Source: Fulvimarina pelagi HTCC2506 (lineage in GTDB: Bacteria; Pseudomonadota; Alphaproteobacteria; Rhizobiales; Rhizobiaceae). From it: 64,000 nt of DNA. The stretch is taken from the NCBI RefSeq assembly GCF_000153705.1, contig NZ_DS022272.1, forward strand, positions 937,839 to 1,001,838, read 5' to 3'. The position numbers and the translations under genes were made by a program. Below are positions 28,722-38,765 of this stretch, piece by piece. Position 1 is the first letter of the stretch, and each line of letters opens with the position of its first letter. The notes beneath the pieces were generated by a model. The model had not been told where the DNA came from, did not search any database, and saw only the letters and a program-made list of their open reading frames with translations.

Positions 28722-29212
28722 TCCGCTTTGCCCTCAGGTGCGGTGCGGGCCATCGGTTCGACGGTTGGTTCAGGTCCAGTGAGGACTTTGAAGGGCAAGC
28801 GAGGCGAGGGCTCGTAGCCTGTGCAGTGTGCGGGAACACGGCTGTCGAAAAGGCCCTCATGCGGCCCGCGATCGGCTCGAAAGCGAAGGCGGAAGCAGTA
28901 TCGGCAATCGTGAACGAAGCGCCTGGCCGTGAGTTGGAGCAGAAGACGCGCGTTGCCGCGGAGGCGCCATCCGACCGGAGTGTCGAGCGAGTGAAAGAGC
29001 TTTGGACCGCGCTGCAAAACGAAGTGCGCGCAATGCGAAAGAAATCGGATTATGTGGGTCCGCGTTTCGCGGAGGAGGCAAGGCGCGTCCATTACGGCGA
29101 AAGCGAGAAGAAGGGTGTCTATGGCGAAGCCAGCCGCGAGGAGGTGAAGGCTCTTCACGAGGAGGGCATCATGGCAGTGCCGATGCCCGCTTTGCCAGAG
29201 GATCAGAACTAA
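28718..29212 (+). CDS. DUF1178 family protein
   Basis: This 164-residue protein has N-terminal MIRFALRCGAGHRFDGWFRSS with a two-cysteine knuckle (Cys8, then VACAVCGNTAVEKALMRPAI), and the conserved tail beginning DYVGPRFAEEARRVHYGE. The pattern is that of DUF1178, a putative zinc-ribbon protein of unknown role. It is coupled to the nitrilase-family gene by a four-base overlap. Confidence 0.88.
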   Translation: MIRFALRCGAGHRFDGWFRSSEDFEGQARRGLVACAVCGNTAVEKALMRPAIGSKAKAEAVSAIVNEAPGRELEQKTRVAAEAPSDRSVERVKELWTALQNEVRAMRKKSDYVGPRFAEEARRVHYGESEKKGVYGEASREEVKALHEEGIMAVPMPALPEDQN

Positions 29213-29253
29213 GCAGGTTCTGCTGAACCAACGCTATAGATGCCGACCTGTCT

Positions 29254-29598
29254 TCAAGCAACGGCGCGCCTCGCCAAAGTGATCCGGCGGCTTCCGATGC
29301 TCTTCGATCCGGCTTCCTTCCTGAAATCGAGGGCTTGCTGGCGGAGAAGGTCGCCCTTTGCACCGGCATACTGGCGGAGATCTTTCATCTCGCACTGAAG
29401 AACCACATCGAAGGCGAGACTTCTGAGGTGGACCCGGCTGTAGCAGAAAAAGCCGAGCGCAGCCCGTTTTTCACCGGGGATCTCCCGAATCAGTTCTTCG
29501 CGTACCTCGCCCTCGGTGCGAATAAGATGCGCCAGAAGGTCGAGCGCGATCGGACAGGACTGTTCGCGGATCGCGTTTTCCGAATGCTGTGCGCTCAT
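29254..29598 (-). CDS. Conserved hypothetical protein
   Basis: The 114-residue product starts MSAQHSENAIREQ at ATG 29598, with AGGA 7 bases upstream. A C-terminal ITLARRAVA-type end and a central YSRVHLRSLAFDVV stretch recall small rhizobial hypothetical proteins, which I know only as unnamed. An overlapping frame on the other strand (29335-29691) looks less protein-like. No function can be given. It lies downstream of ubiG on the same strand with a 245-base gap. Confidence 0.6.
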   Translation of the reverse strand: MSAQHSENAIREQSCPIALDLLAHLIRTEGEVREELIREIPGEKRAALGFFCYSRVHLRSLAFDVVLQCEMKDLRQYAGAKGDLLRQQALDFRKEAGSKSIGSRRITLARRAVA

Positions 29599-29843
29599 TG
29601 TCGTCCTCACTTGCTAATGCCGAGAGACCAAGCGCAGTTGGTCGTAAGGGCGTGGCCGAAAGGCGCTTCATGCGCGATACGTCGATTCTAAAAGCCTCGT
29701 GGTTACGCAAAGCTTAACTGTCGGTTTAAACCGGCAAAACTCTTCTCAGTATTCGGTTCACGTTGCTGTGAAGCCGGCACATGTGCTCAAACTGCAACGA
29801 TCGGGTGATCTCGCTCGAACTCGAGTGGTAGCGAACCCGTCGA

Positions 29844-30593
29844 TCAAACGGTCGGACGACGCGCGATTGTCATGTAGTTCACCGACGTATCGGTCGAACG
29901 CTTCCAAGCATCTTCGAGTGGGTGGTAAACCACACCCAATTCTTCGATCACCGTCATGCCGGCGGCACTCACCGGCCCCTCAACTTCCTCCGGACGCACC
30001 AGCTTGGAATATTGATGCGTGCCCCTGGGCAGCCAGCCGAGCACGTATTCGGCGCCGACGATCGCAAAAGCGAGGGCTTTCGCCGTTCGGTTGATAGTCG
30101 CGACAAAGAGGAGTCCGCCTGGTTTTACCATGTCGGCGCAGGTCGTCAGGAAGAACGGCACATCGGCGACATGTTCGACGATCTCCAATGCCAAAACCAC
30201 ATCGAACATACTGCCTTCGGCGGCGATCGCCTCGGCTGTCGTGGCACGATAATCGATCGAGAGGCCGGCTTCCTCGGCGTGCAGTTTCGCTACCTCGATA
30301 TTGGTCTTTGACGCATCCGCCGCCGTGACCTCGAAACCAAGCCGGCGCATAGGTTCTGCGATCAGTCCGCCGCCGCAACCGATGTCGAGGAGTGTGAGAC
30401 CTTCAAAGGGCTTCGATTGTCCAAGCTGCCTGTCGAAGTTCAGCGCCACCTGTTCGCGGATTTCCTCGAGACGGACGGGGTTGAACTTGTGGAGCGGCTT
30501 GAACTTGCCCTTCGGGTTCCACCATTCCGCGGCAAGACGTGAGAACCGTTCGATCTCGTCCTGGTCGACTGTATTGCTGTGCATTTGCGTCAT
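29844..30593 (-). CDS. ubiG: Ubiquinone biosynthesis O-methyltransferase UbiG
   Basis: This 249-residue SAM methyltransferase carries out both O-methylation steps of ubiquinone synthesis. [21 protein letters not shown] then [22 protein letters not shown] is the typical UbiG start. SAM motif I is [15 protein letters not shown], with [12 protein letters not shown] and [13 protein letters not shown] following. In-frame sequence continues to 30737, but ATG 30593 matches homologues. It is divergent from lysC. Confidence 0.96.
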   Translation of the reverse strand: MTQMHSNTVDQDEIERFSRLAAEWWNPKGKFKPLHKFNPVRLEEIREQVALNFDRQLGQSKPFEGLTLLDIGCGGGLIAEPMRRLGFEVTAADASKTNIEVAKLHAEEAGLSIDYRATTAEAIAAEGSMFDVVLALEIVEHVADVPFFLTTCADMVKPGGLLFVATINRTAKALAFAIVGAEYVLGWLPRGTHQYSKLVRPEEVEGPVSAAGMTVIEELGVVYHPLEDAWKRSTDTSVNYMTIARRPTV

Positions 30594-30879
30594 GAACTGG
30601 TTCCGAATGATGTGAGTGTCTGCCACCTGCCGAGTTTTGGCGAGTAAGGGCGAAGTCAAGGCGAAGTCGCGGACGATGCGCCGCGATGCCGCGCAACGCC
30701 GTCGGCTACATTCGTTTCTGGCCCGCGGGTGACTCATGCACCGTTGTCAAAGCGGCCTGCCTCCGCTAGGGAACACGCGCCTTTCGGTGTGACAGCGCCG
30801 CGCAGGTATTCAATACGCAAATCGAAGGACTTCGCGGCGGGCATCTCACCTGTCTGGCTGCCGCCCCGATCATTATTGC

Positions 30880-32133
30880 ATGGCCCGTCTGGTTCTTAAA
30901 TTCGGTGGCACTTCAGTCGCCGACATCGATCGCATCCGCAATGTGGCTCGCCACGTCAAACGCGAGGTCGATGCCGGTCATGACGTGGCCGTGGTCGTGT
31001 CGGCGATGGCTGGCAAGACGAACGAACTCGTCGGCTGGTGCCGCGAGGCGAGTCCGTTGCATGACGCCCGCGAATACGACGCGGTCGTGGCGAGCGGCGA
31101 GCAGGTCACGGCCGGCCTGCTGGCGATCGTGCTTCAGGCGATGGGCGTCAATGCACGTTCCTGGCTCGGCTGGCAAATTCCGCTGAAGACCGATGATGCG
31201 CACGGCGTCGCTCGGATCGGCGACATCGACGGATCAGACATCATCCGCCGTTTCGAAGAAAAACAGGTAGCCGTAGTCGCGGGCTTTCAGGGGATCGCAC
31301 CGGACAACAGGATCGCGACGCTCGGCCGTGGCGGTTCGGACACCTCGGCGGTCGCGCTGGCCGCGGCGCTCCAGGCGGATCGCTGCGATATCTATACGGA
31401 TGTCGACGGGGTCTATACGACGGACCCGCGCATTGCGCCGAAGGCGCGGCGCATGAACAAGATCGCCTTCGAGGAAATGCTCGAAATGGCCTCTCTGGGC
31501 GCCAAGGTCCTGCAGGTGCGTTCCGTCGAACTGGCGATGGTGCACAAGGTCCGCACCTTTGTACGGTCCTCGTTCGACGATCCCGACGCGCCTGAGATGA
31601 GTGATTTCGACAATCCCCCGGGAACGTTGATTTGTGACGAGGAAGAGATCGTGGAACAGGAAGTCGTCTCCGGTATCGCCTATTCGAAGGACGAAGCGCA
31701 GATTTCGTTAAGGCGCGTCGCCGACCGTCCGGGCGTCGCCGCCGCGATTTTCGGCCCTCTGGCCGATGCCGGCGTCAACGTTGACATGATCGTGCAGAAC
31801 ATCTCCGAATCCGGCGAAGCCACGGACATGACCTTCACGGTGCCTTCGGCGGACCTCGCCAAGGCCGTCGACGTTCTGGAAAAGACCAAAGCCGAGACAG
31901 GATATGATGCGATCCAAAGCGAGGCAGGGCTGACAAAGGTCTCGGTCATCGGCATCGGCATGCGCAGCCATACCGGCGTTGCCGCGACGGCGTTTAAAGA
32001 ACTCGCGAAGATCCCGGTGAACATCCGCGCGATCACAACCTCGGAGATCAAGATCTCGATCCTGATCGACAGCGACTTCACCGAGCTTGCCGTCCGCCGT
32101 CTTCATTCGGTCTACGGATTGGACAAGGTTTGA
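30880..32133 (+). CDS. lysC: Aspartate kinase
   Basis: This 417-residue protein starts with the kinase signature MARLVLKFGGTSVAD. It has GRGGSDTSAVALAAAL and DVDGVYTTDPRI in the amino-acid kinase domain and two C-terminal ACT domains (from about 265) that bind lysine/threonine. It phosphorylates aspartate as the first step to lysine, threonine and methionine. A weak hairpin follows the stop. The order ubiG/lysC/ptsP/prfA is conserved in Rhizobiales. Confidence 0.97.
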   Translation: MARLVLKFGGTSVADIDRIRNVARHVKREVDAGHDVAVVVSAMAGKTNELVGWCREASPLHDAREYDAVVASGEQVTAGLLAIVLQAMGVNARSWLGWQIPLKTDDAHGVARIGDIDGSDIIRRFEEKQVAVVAGFQGIAPDNRIATLGRGGSDTSAVALAAALQADRCDIYTDVDGVYTTDPRIAPKARRMNKIAFEEMLEMASLGAKVLQVRSVELAMVHKVRTFVRSSFDDPDAPEMSDFDNPPGTLICDEEEIVEQEVVSGIAYSKDEAQISLRRVADRPGVAAAIFGPLADAGVNVDMIVQNISESGEATDMTFTVPSADLAKAVDVLEKTKAETGYDAIQSEAGLTKVSVIGIGMRSHTGVAATAFKELAKIPVNIRAITTSEIKISILIDSDFTELAVRRLHSVYGLDKV

Positions 32134-32140
32134 CCGCTTC

Positions 32141-32164
32141 GTCCCGACATGGGACAAGTTTTAT
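32141..32164 (+). terminator. Weak terminator-like hairpin after lysC
   Basis: GTCCC and GGGAC pair around a 5-base loop, followed by AAGTTTTAT, 8 bases past the lysC stop. The stem is short. Confidence 0.45.
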
Positions 32165-32426
32165 CGGTCGGACCCGGCCTGAGAAATGGTTGGCGCCTCA
32201 GATTAGAGTGAGTTTGCCTTGCATCTCTGGATAGCTGGTGCCGAACGTACCGATGAGACTTGAAGCTGCTGGAGAGCCTCGGTAAAGACACGCCGGATCG
32301 ATGTGTAGGGACCACATCATGCGTGCGATTGGTTGGTCTGTCGCAAATTGAAACGATTGATGGTCCGTTGCTGGCGTTCGAGCCGCGCATTCCGGATCGT
32401 CCACGGTTTGGAAACGGGCGAAACGC

Positions 32427-34691
32427 GTGATCGGAAGCGACATATCAGGTCCGCGCGTGCTCATGCGCAGCATCCGAGCGCTCATGGCCGAATCGCTGGA
32501 CCGTCAGACGCGCCTCGACCGAATCGTTGAGCTCATCGCAGCCAATATGGTTGCCGAGGTCTGCTCACTCTACGTGTTGCGTTCGGACTCGGTGTTGGAA
32601 CTCTACGCGACGCAGGGTCTGAATCCGGGTTCTGTTCACCTTGCTCAACTGCGGCTCGGCGAAGGTCTCGTCGGAACGATCGCCGCGACCGCGCGGCCAC
32701 TGAACCTCAAGCAGGCCCAGCACCATCCGGCTTTCACCTATCTTCCGGAGACCGGCGAGGAGATCTACACCTCCTTCCTCGGGGTCCCGATCCTGAGAGC
32801 CGGCCGGACCCTCGGCGTGCTGACGGTCCAGAACAAGGCCGAACGGCTCTATCGCGAGGAAGAATCCGAGGCGCTGGAAACGGTCGCCATGGTGGTGGCT
32901 GAGATGATCGCCGCCGGTGGGTTGGAGGGGCTCTCACGCCCCGGCGTCACGCTCGATCTGTCGAGACCGGTGACGTTTAACGGCGATGCCCTGTCTGACG
33001 GAATCGGGCTCGGGCACATCGTGCTGCACGAGCCGCGCGTCGTCGTCACCAATCTTTTTAATGAGCACGTCGAAGAGGAGGTCGAACGGCTCAACGAGGC
33101 GCTCGCACAGTTGCGCAGCTCGATCGAGGATATGATCTCGCGCCGCGACATCCCGGGCGAGGGCGACCATAAGGCCGTTCTCGAGGCCTATCGCATGTTC
33201 GCCTATGATCGCGGCTGGGTGCGGAGGCTTGAGGAGGCGGTCCGCAACGGTCTTACTGCAGAAGGTGCGGTCGAGAAGGTTCAGTCTGACATGCGCGCGC
33301 GCATGATGCACCTCTCGGACGCCTACATCCGCGAGCGGCTCCACGACTTCGACGATCTGGCGAACAGGCTTCTGCGGCAGTTGATCGGCCACTCCTCGTC
33401 CGCGATCGACGAGATCGACGACGCCATCCTCGTTGCGCGCAACATGGGTGCGGCACAGCTGCTGGATTACAGGCGCAATCGGATCAAGGCGCTCGTTCTC
33501 GAAGAAGGCGCCGCGACGAGCCATGTCGTCATCGTGGCGCGAGCGCTTGGGATTCCTGTCGTCGGGCAGGCGGCCGGCATCGTCTCGATGGCTGAGAACG
33601 GCGACGTCGTCATCGTCGACGGAGAAGATGGCTCGGTTCACCTCCGCCCGATGCAGGATGTCATCGAGAACTATGCCGACAAGATAGCTTTCCGCTCCAA
33701 GCGGAAGGAACGCTTCGCGGAAATGCGCGACCGGCCCGCAGTGACGCGCGATGGGGTCCAAATCGACCTTCAGATGAATGCCGGGCTGTTGGTCGACCTG
33801 CCGCAGCTTGACGAAGCGGGTGCCGCTGGCATCGGGCTCTTCCGTACCGAGTTGCAGTTCATGATCGCTTCGACCATGCCGAGGGCCGACGATCAGCAGA
33901 AGCTTTACCAGGCGGTTCTCGATACCGCGGCCGGTCGGCCAGTGACCTTCCGAACCCTCGATGTCGGCGGCGACAAGGTGTTGCCCTATCTTGCGAAGAT
34001 CTCGGAGGAAAACCCGGCGCTCGGCTATAGGGCGGTGCGTCTATCTCTGGATAGGCCGGGGCTGCTCAGAACTCAGTTGCGGGCGCTTTTAAAAGCGGCG
34101 TCCGGCCGCGAATTGCGGTTCATGGTCCCCATGGTGTCGGACTGCTACGAGATCCACGCGGTCCGCGATCTGGTCGAGCGGGAACTCGCCCATTTGAAAC
34201 GGTTCGGCTACACGCCGCCGAGCAACCTTAAATTCGGCGCAATGCTGGAAGTGCCGAGCCTCCTCTTTCAGCTTGATCAGATCATGCCACATCTCGACTT
34301 CATGTCAGTGGGCTCGAACGATCTGTTCCAATTCTTCAATGCTGTCGATCGAGGCAATCCGCGAGTGGCTGCCCGTTTTTCCGACTTGTCTCCCGGATTC
34401 TTAAGAGCGCTGAAGATGATCGTAGACGCAGGGCATCGACACGATGTTCCTGTCACGCTTTGCGGTGAAATGGCAGGAAGATCGGTCGCGGCGCTCGCGT
34501 TGATCGCCATAGGTTTCAGGTCAATTTCGATGGCACCGCCCTCGATCGGTGCGGTCAAGGCGATGATTCTTGATCTCGACGTCGCGAAGGCGACCGCCTT
34601 CATTGAGGAGCAACTGGCGAACCCGGACCCGGCCGCAGATCTTCTGCCGATGCTGGTCGAATTTGCGAATGCGAACGGCGTGCCATTGTAG
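32427..34691 (+). CDS. ptsP: Nitrogen PTS enzyme I (PEP-protein phosphotransferase)
   Basis: This 754-residue EI-Ntr has an N-terminal GAF domain (about 20-165), the HPr-binding and phosphohistidine region with active His366 in GAATSHVVIVARALGIP, and the PEP-binding barrel (GAAGIGLFRTELQFM, FRTLDVGGDK, GSNDLFQFF). It passes phosphate from PEP to NPr and EIIA-Ntr, regulating nitrogen, potassium and carbon responses rather than sugar uptake. The start is GTG 32427 with no clear ribosome site, so it could be slightly off. Confidence 0.95.
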   Translation: MIGSDISGPRVLMRSIRALMAESLDRQTRLDRIVELIAANMVAEVCSLYVLRSDSVLELYATQGLNPGSVHLAQLRLGEGLVGTIAATARPLNLKQAQHHPAFTYLPETGEEIYTSFLGVPILRAGRTLGVLTVQNKAERLYREEESEALETVAMVVAEMIAAGGLEGLSRPGVTLDLSRPVTFNGDALSDGIGLGHIVLHEPRVVVTNLFNEHVEEEVERLNEALAQLRSSIEDMISRRDIPGEGDHKAVLEAYRMFAYDRGWVRRLEEAVRNGLTAEGAVEKVQSDMRARMMHLSDAYIRERLHDFDDLANRLLRQLIGHSSSAIDEIDDAILVARNMGAAQLLDYRRNRIKALVLEEGAATSHVVIVARALGIPVVGQAAGIVSMAENGDVVIVDGEDGSVHLRPMQDVIENYADKIAFRSKRKERFAEMRDRPAVTRDGVQIDLQMNAGLLVDLPQLDEAGAAGIGLFRTELQFMIASTMPRADDQQKLYQAVLDTAAGRPVTFRTLDVGGDKVLPYLAKISEENPALGYRAVRLSLDRPGLLRTQLRALLKAASGRELRFMVPMVSDCYEIHAVRDLVERELAHLKRFGYTPPSNLKFGAMLEVPSLLFQLDQIMPHLDFMSVGSNDLFQFFNAVDRGNPRVAARFSDLSPGFLRALKMIVDAGHRHDVPVTLCGEMAGRSVAALALIAIGFRSISMAPPSIGAVKAMILDLDVAKATAFIEEQLANPDPAADLLPMLVEFANANGVPL

Positions 34692-34856
34692 CGCGAAGCG
34701 TTCTATCCGCATCACAAGGTCTTTTCCCGTGACGTTCGACGCATTAGGAACGCCATCGAACATCAGGCTTCCCCTCCTCTGTGAAGGCGTCGTGAGATGC
34801 GACGGCGACGCGGGGCGCCCGCCGGCAGGAAGCTTTATCGAAAGTCCGTTCACCTC

Positions 34857-35936
34857 ATGGCCAATTTGCCGACAGCTGCACTTGACGAAATTCTCGCTCG
34901 CTTCACGCGTCTCGAAATGGACATGGCGAAAGGGCCTGATCACGAGGTCTATTCCAAGCTGGCAGCAGAGTACGCGTCGTTGGAGGAAGTGGTCGCGGCG
35001 ATTCGGGAGTTTCGAGCTCTCGAGACCGAGCTAGCGGATGCCGAATCCTTGCTTGATGATCCCGAGTCCGATCGCGAGATGCGGAACCTCGCAGGAGTTG
35101 AGGTCGACGACCTCAGGAGCAGGCGCGAAGGCTTGCGCGGCCGCATCCAGATCCTTCTTCTTCCGAAGGATAGCGCTGACGAGAAAGGCGCAATACTCGA
35201 GATACGTGCCGGGACTGGAGGGTCGGAGGCAGGACTGTTCGCGGGTGACCTTTACCGTATGTACCAGCGCTATGCCGAACTGAACCGTTGGAAGGTCGAA
35301 CTCCTCTCTGCGAGCGAGGGCGAAGTTGGCGGTTTCAAAGAGGTGATTGCTGCGATCAAAGGGAACGGCGTCTTCTCGCGCCTGAAATTCGAGTCCGGCG
35401 TCCACCGCGTGCAGCGCGTGCCCGAAACCGAGTCCGGCGGACGCATCCATACGTCGGCGGCGACCGTCGCTGTCCTGCCGGAGGCCGAGGATATCGATAT
35501 CGACGTGCGCAACGAAGATATACGGATCGATACGATGCGTGCCTCCGGCGCGGGTGGACAGCACGTCAATACCACTGACTCGGCCGTTCGCATCACTCAT
35601 CTGCCGACTGGCATCGTCGTTACCTCATCGGAAAAGTCCCAACACCAGAACCGCGCCCAGGCCATGCAGGTTCTGAAGGCGAAACTCTACGATATGGAGC
35701 GCCAGAAATACGACGATGAACGCTCCGCCGCTCGCAAAAGCCAGGTTGGGTCCGGCGATCGGTCCGAGCGCATCCGCACCTATAATTTCCCACAGGGGCG
35801 GGTCACCGATCACCGCATCAATCTCACTTTATACAAGCTCGATAAGGTGATTGAGGGTGAGATGGAGGAACTCGTCGACGCTCTCGTCGCCGATCATCAG
35901 GCGAAATTGCTCGCCGCAGTCGGTGCTGATGACTGA
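34857..35936 (+). CDS. prfA: Peptide chain release factor 1
   Basis: This 359-residue RF1 recognises UAA and UAG. GAGGQ (232-235 region) is the hydrolysis motif, and the codon-reading tripeptide is P-E-T in [14 protein letters not shown] (189-191), fitting the RF1 PxT form. The start [16 protein letters not shown] at 34857 matches the family although the frame is open upstream. The stop overlaps the start of prmC, whose product methylates the GGQ glutamine. Confidence 0.97.
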   Translation: MANLPTAALDEILARFTRLEMDMAKGPDHEVYSKLAAEYASLEEVVAAIREFRALETELADAESLLDDPESDREMRNLAGVEVDDLRSRREGLRGRIQILLLPKDSADEKGAILEIRAGTGGSEAGLFAGDLYRMYQRYAELNRWKVELLSASEGEVGGFKEVIAAIKGNGVFSRLKFESGVHRVQRVPETESGGRIHTSAATVAVLPEAEDIDIDVRNEDIRIDTMRASGAGGQHVNTTDSAVRITHLPTGIVVTSSEKSQHQNRAQAMQVLKAKLYDMERQKYDDERSAARKSQVGSGDRSERIRTYNFPQGRVTDHRINLTLYKLDKVIEGEMEELVDALVADHQAKLLAAVGADD

Positions 35937-36825
35937 CGCCGACCGCGGGTCGACAATCGGCGATGCGATGCGCCGGGCCGTCCGTAATCTGGCGGAGGCC
36001 GGGGTCGGAGGAGCGGACTTCGATACGAGGGTGCTGATGGCCGATGTTCTCGGGATCGAGACATCCTCCCTGCTCGCTCGCCGCGAGCGCCCGATCGAGC
36101 CTGACGCGGAAGAACGCTTTACTGCCTATATCTCTCGGCGACGGTCCGGCGAGCCGGTCCACCGCATCTTGGGAAAGCGGGGCTTTTACGGCCACGACTT
36201 CGAACTTTCGGCTGGCACGCTCGAGCCGAGGCCGGATACGGAAATCGTCGTCGAAATGGGAATCGCTTTCCTACGAACCGTCGATAGGGATCGCCCCCTG
36301 CGCGTTCTCGACATTGGGACAGGATCCGGCGTTATCGCTCTCTCGATTCTCGTTGCGCTTCCTCACACCCATGCTTTCGGAACTGACATCAGCGAGGACG
36401 CGCTTGCGACCGCGCGGCGCAACGCGAAACGCCTGAAGGTGGATGCACGCTTCGAAACGAGCGTAACGGATTATGCGGCTGGCATTACCGGCCCCCTTGA
36501 TCTTGCGATATCCAATCCTCCATATATTGCGACGAGGGACATCGCAGGTCTGTCGTCGGAAGTCCGAGATTTCGATCCAAAATCGGCTCTCGACGGTGGC
36601 GAAGATGGATTGAAGGCCTACAGGGCGATTGCTGCGCAGGTGCGTAGCGTACTCGCCGACGACGGTTCCGTTGTCGTCGAGATCGGCATCGATCAAAAAG
36701 ACCCGGTCACCCGTATTTTCGAAGCATGCGGATTTACTTTGTCCGACTGGAGAAAGGACTACGGCGGGATCGTTCGCGCTCTCCGCTTCTCTCGAGAAGA
36801 GGCTCCGTGCGACCGATTTCGGTGA
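35929..36825 (+). CDS. prmC: Release factor glutamine methyltransferase
   Basis: This 298-residue SAM methyltransferase modifies Gln in the GGQ loop of release factors. It has the PrmC N-terminal domain, [15 protein letters not shown] (motif I), and the catalytic NPPY in [14 protein letters not shown]. The start ATG lies inside the end of prfA (8-base overlap), so the pair is coupled, which is the usual arrangement. Confidence 0.96.
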   Translation: MTDADRGSTIGDAMRRAVRNLAEAGVGGADFDTRVLMADVLGIETSSLLARRERPIEPDAEERFTAYISRRRSGEPVHRILGKRGFYGHDFELSAGTLEPRPDTEIVVEMGIAFLRTVDRDRPLRVLDIGTGSGVIALSILVALPHTHAFGTDISEDALATARRNAKRLKVDARFETSVTDYAAGITGPLDLAISNPPYIATRDIAGLSSEVRDFDPKSALDGGEDGLKAYRAIAAQVRSVLADDGSVVVEIGIDQKDPVTRIFEACGFTLSDWRKDYGGIVRALRFSREEAPCDRFR

Positions 36826-37164
36826 ATTTGCAACATCCGGCTAATCATCGGCCCCGAAATCCATGGAATAGGGCTTGTAGGACGTAGAATTCCCTATTAC
36901 GGTCATTCGGACAGCGAACATGATTGGCGAGGATTTCCTTGGTTCACCGAAATGATTTTTCGGGTCCGGGAGTGACTAAGCGCTAAGCAACCGCGTTCCT
37001 CGAGTGCCGAATTACCGTTTGGACGATCGGCGTATCGAAACCATCAGATTGTCTTATTCTGCGGCGCAAAGATGCGACCGCACGCTCGGGCAAGGTGCGC
37101 CCCTTCCACGTTGAAAGGACAGAAGACCGATTTAAGTCCGGTCTTCGAGTAGAATAGGAAAAGC
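36826..37164 (+). other. Leader and promoter region of the DUF4167 gene
   Basis: These 339 bases hold no credible ORF. The main element is the hairpin at 37122-37146 next to the ribosome site. TTTTTCGGGTCCGGG near 36956 is not a proper terminator for prmC. Confidence 0.45.
37122..37146 (+). promoter_or_regulatory. Perfect 8-bp leader hairpin before DUF4167
   Basis: GAAGACCG and CGGTCTTC pair exactly around a 9-base loop. The hairpin ends 8 bases before AGGAA and 18 bases before ATG 37165, so it could influence translation. There is no T tract after it. Confidence 0.5.
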
Positions 37165-38082
37165 ATGAGGCCAGGACAGCAGAAGAATCGGATGCGTGGT
37201 CGCGGACGCAAAGGACCCAATCCGCTTTCGCGGAGCTACGAGTCGAACGGTCCCGACGTGAAAATTCGTGGCAACGCACAGCACATCGCTGACAAATATG
37301 CCCAGCTTGCGCGCGATGCTTCAGCCTCCGGGGACAGAGTCGTCGCCGAAAATTACCTGCAGCATGCCGAGCATTATTATCGGATCATCGCGCAGGCTCA
37401 GCCGCAGAACCAGAACCAGCGCGACGAGCGTGATCAGCGGGACGACGACGACGACGATCAGCATTCCGGTAATGATCGCTTCGATCGACGCGAGTTCGGC
37501 AACAACGATCGACAAGATCGATCTGACCGAAACGGCAACTACGATGGCGATCGTCAGGAACGCTCGGAGCGCCGCGACCGTGACGGCGGGGACTGGAACG
37601 AAAGGCGCAACCGGGACAATCGCGACCGTAATGGACGTAATGACCGTCCGAGGCGCGATCGTGACCGTTCTTCCGAGAATGAGCCCGCCGGGTCAGGTCC
37701 ACAGCCGGTCATCGCGGATCATGCGGCATCGGCAGATGGTTCGTTCAAGAACACGCGAGAGCGCAGCGATGCCGAAAGCGGTAAGCAGGAGCGGTTCGAC
37801 CATCGCGATAGCGCAAACGTTGAGGCAAACCAAGGCACGGCCGCTAGCGGGAACGAAGACCAGGCGGAAAAGCCGCGCAAGCGCGGACGTCCACGTAAGT
37901 TGAAGGCTGAAGATACCGACAAATCGCCCGCCGAAGGTGAGAATGGCGAGGGCGAAGCCAAGCCGAAGCGCAAACCAGGTCGCCCACGGAAAGTGAAAGC
38001 CGACAAGGACGAATCACAGAACGCCAAGTCGTCCGACGAGCAGAGTGAGTTGCCTGACTTCTTACTTGCTTCCAACGGATGA
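37165..38082 (+). CDS. DUF4167 protein with low-complexity body and AT-hook-like tail
   Basis: In this 305-residue protein, residues 1-80 form the DUF4167 domain (MRPGQQKNRMRGRGRKGPNPLS, then NAQHIADKYAQLARDASASGD and NYLQHAEHYYRII). Residues 80-230 are almost all Asp, Arg, Asn and Gly, including a run of six Asp, with no predicted fold. The tail has two copies of an AT-hook-like motif (KPRKRGRPRKLK and KPKRKPGRPRKVK). Nucleic-acid binding is likely, but the role is unknown. The family is almost restricted to Rhizobiales, and the usual neighbours prfA-prmC and clpB are present. Confidence 0.92.
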   Translation: MRPGQQKNRMRGRGRKGPNPLSRSYESNGPDVKIRGNAQHIADKYAQLARDASASGDRVVAENYLQHAEHYYRIIAQAQPQNQNQRDERDQRDDDDDDQHSGNDRFDRREFGNNDRQDRSDRNGNYDGDRQERSERRDRDGGDWNERRNRDNRDRNGRNDRPRRDRDRSSENEPAGSGPQPVIADHAASADGSFKNTRERSDAESGKQERFDHRDSANVEANQGTAASGNEDQAEKPRKRGRPRKLKAEDTDKSPAEGENGEGEAKPKRKPGRPRKVKADKDESQNAKSSDEQSELPDFLLASNG

Positions 38083-38226
38083 TGAACAATCGTTCGCTTG
38101 GCTTCTTATCTTGATTCCTAAAGTGAATTTCGTTGGTTAGCCACGCGAAAGTCGCAAAATGGCGCTCTCTGGTAGCTTGAAGAGACGATGGGGCGAACGC
38201 CGTTATTGCTCCGCCCATTGTCAATT

Positions 38227-38255
38227 CTTGACTTCCACCAGGCCGTGAGTAGTTG
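38227..38255 (+). promoter_or_regulatory. Candidate promoter for the 125-residue membrane protein
   Basis: CTTGAC is the alphaproteobacterial -35 consensus, followed 17 bases on by TAGTTG, a poor -10. It is about 75 bases before the start codon. Confidence 0.3.
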
Positions 38256-38331
38256 ATGTCACCCGTTAGGGGGTCGGCGAACGCTGGGTCCTTCCAAGCC
38301 AATTGTTTGTTTCGGTGCTTAGGAGGTTTGA

Positions 38332-38709
38332 TTGACGCTTCGCATAATTCTGGGAATTGTCATTGGTGGAATTTTAGGCTGTGTAGCAACAGCTGCGGCT
38401 GTCGCTTTTCTCGCTGGAGGTGACTTCACCGCATTCGTCACCGATCCAGGTAAGCATGGAGTGTCTATCGCGATTGCGCTGCTCCTTCCTGCTTTCTTCG
38501 CAAGCATGTCGATCGGCTGGGCGATTTTCGTCGGCATTATCTGGTGCGACGTCGTTGCTGCGGTGTTGACTAAATTTGTCTTCGGCGGCGCGGATGCTCC
38601 GTGGAGCATGCTTCTCGGCTTCAATTTGGTCTATGCGGTCGTTGCCGTCCTCGTCTTCGCGGCATTCGCCGCAGATCCTCTACAGGCTAAGCGAGCGGTA
38701 CGAGCCTGA
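38332..38709 (+). CDS. Small polytopic membrane protein, unknown function
   Basis: This 125-residue protein has about four membrane helices: ILGIVIGGILGCVATAAAVAFL, GVSIAIALLLPAFFA, WAIFVGIIWCDVVAAVL, and GFNLVYAVVAVLVFAAFA. The start is TTG 38332, supported by a full AGGAGG five bases upstream. A strong terminator follows at 38738, so it is a single-gene unit. I do not recognise the family. Confidence 0.7.
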   Translation: MTLRIILGIVIGGILGCVATAAAVAFLAGGDFTAFVTDPGKHGVSIAIALLLPAFFASMSIGWAIFVGIIWCDVVAAVLTKFVFGGADAPWSMLLGFNLVYAVVAVLVFAAFAADPLQAKRAVRA

Positions 38710-38737
38710 ACGATCATTCTGCATAGCCGATCCATTG

Positions 38738-38765
38738 GGGCCCCGCGATAACCGGGGCCCTTTTT
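38738..38765 (+). terminator. Strong rho-independent terminator
   Basis: GGGCCCCG and CGGGGCCC form a GC-rich stem around a short loop, immediately followed by TTTTT. It ends the small membrane-protein gene and isolates it from clpB. Confidence 0.9.

Noticed and set aside
29335-29691. 118-codon plus-strand frame as an alternative to the hypothetical gene at 29254-29598
   Set aside because: No ribosome site, and the minus-strand frame has AGGA at correct spacing and a more protein-like sequence.
37122-37146. The DUF4167 leader hairpin as a terminator of prmC
   Set aside because: It is over 290 bases past prmC, adjacent to the next start codon, and has no T run.
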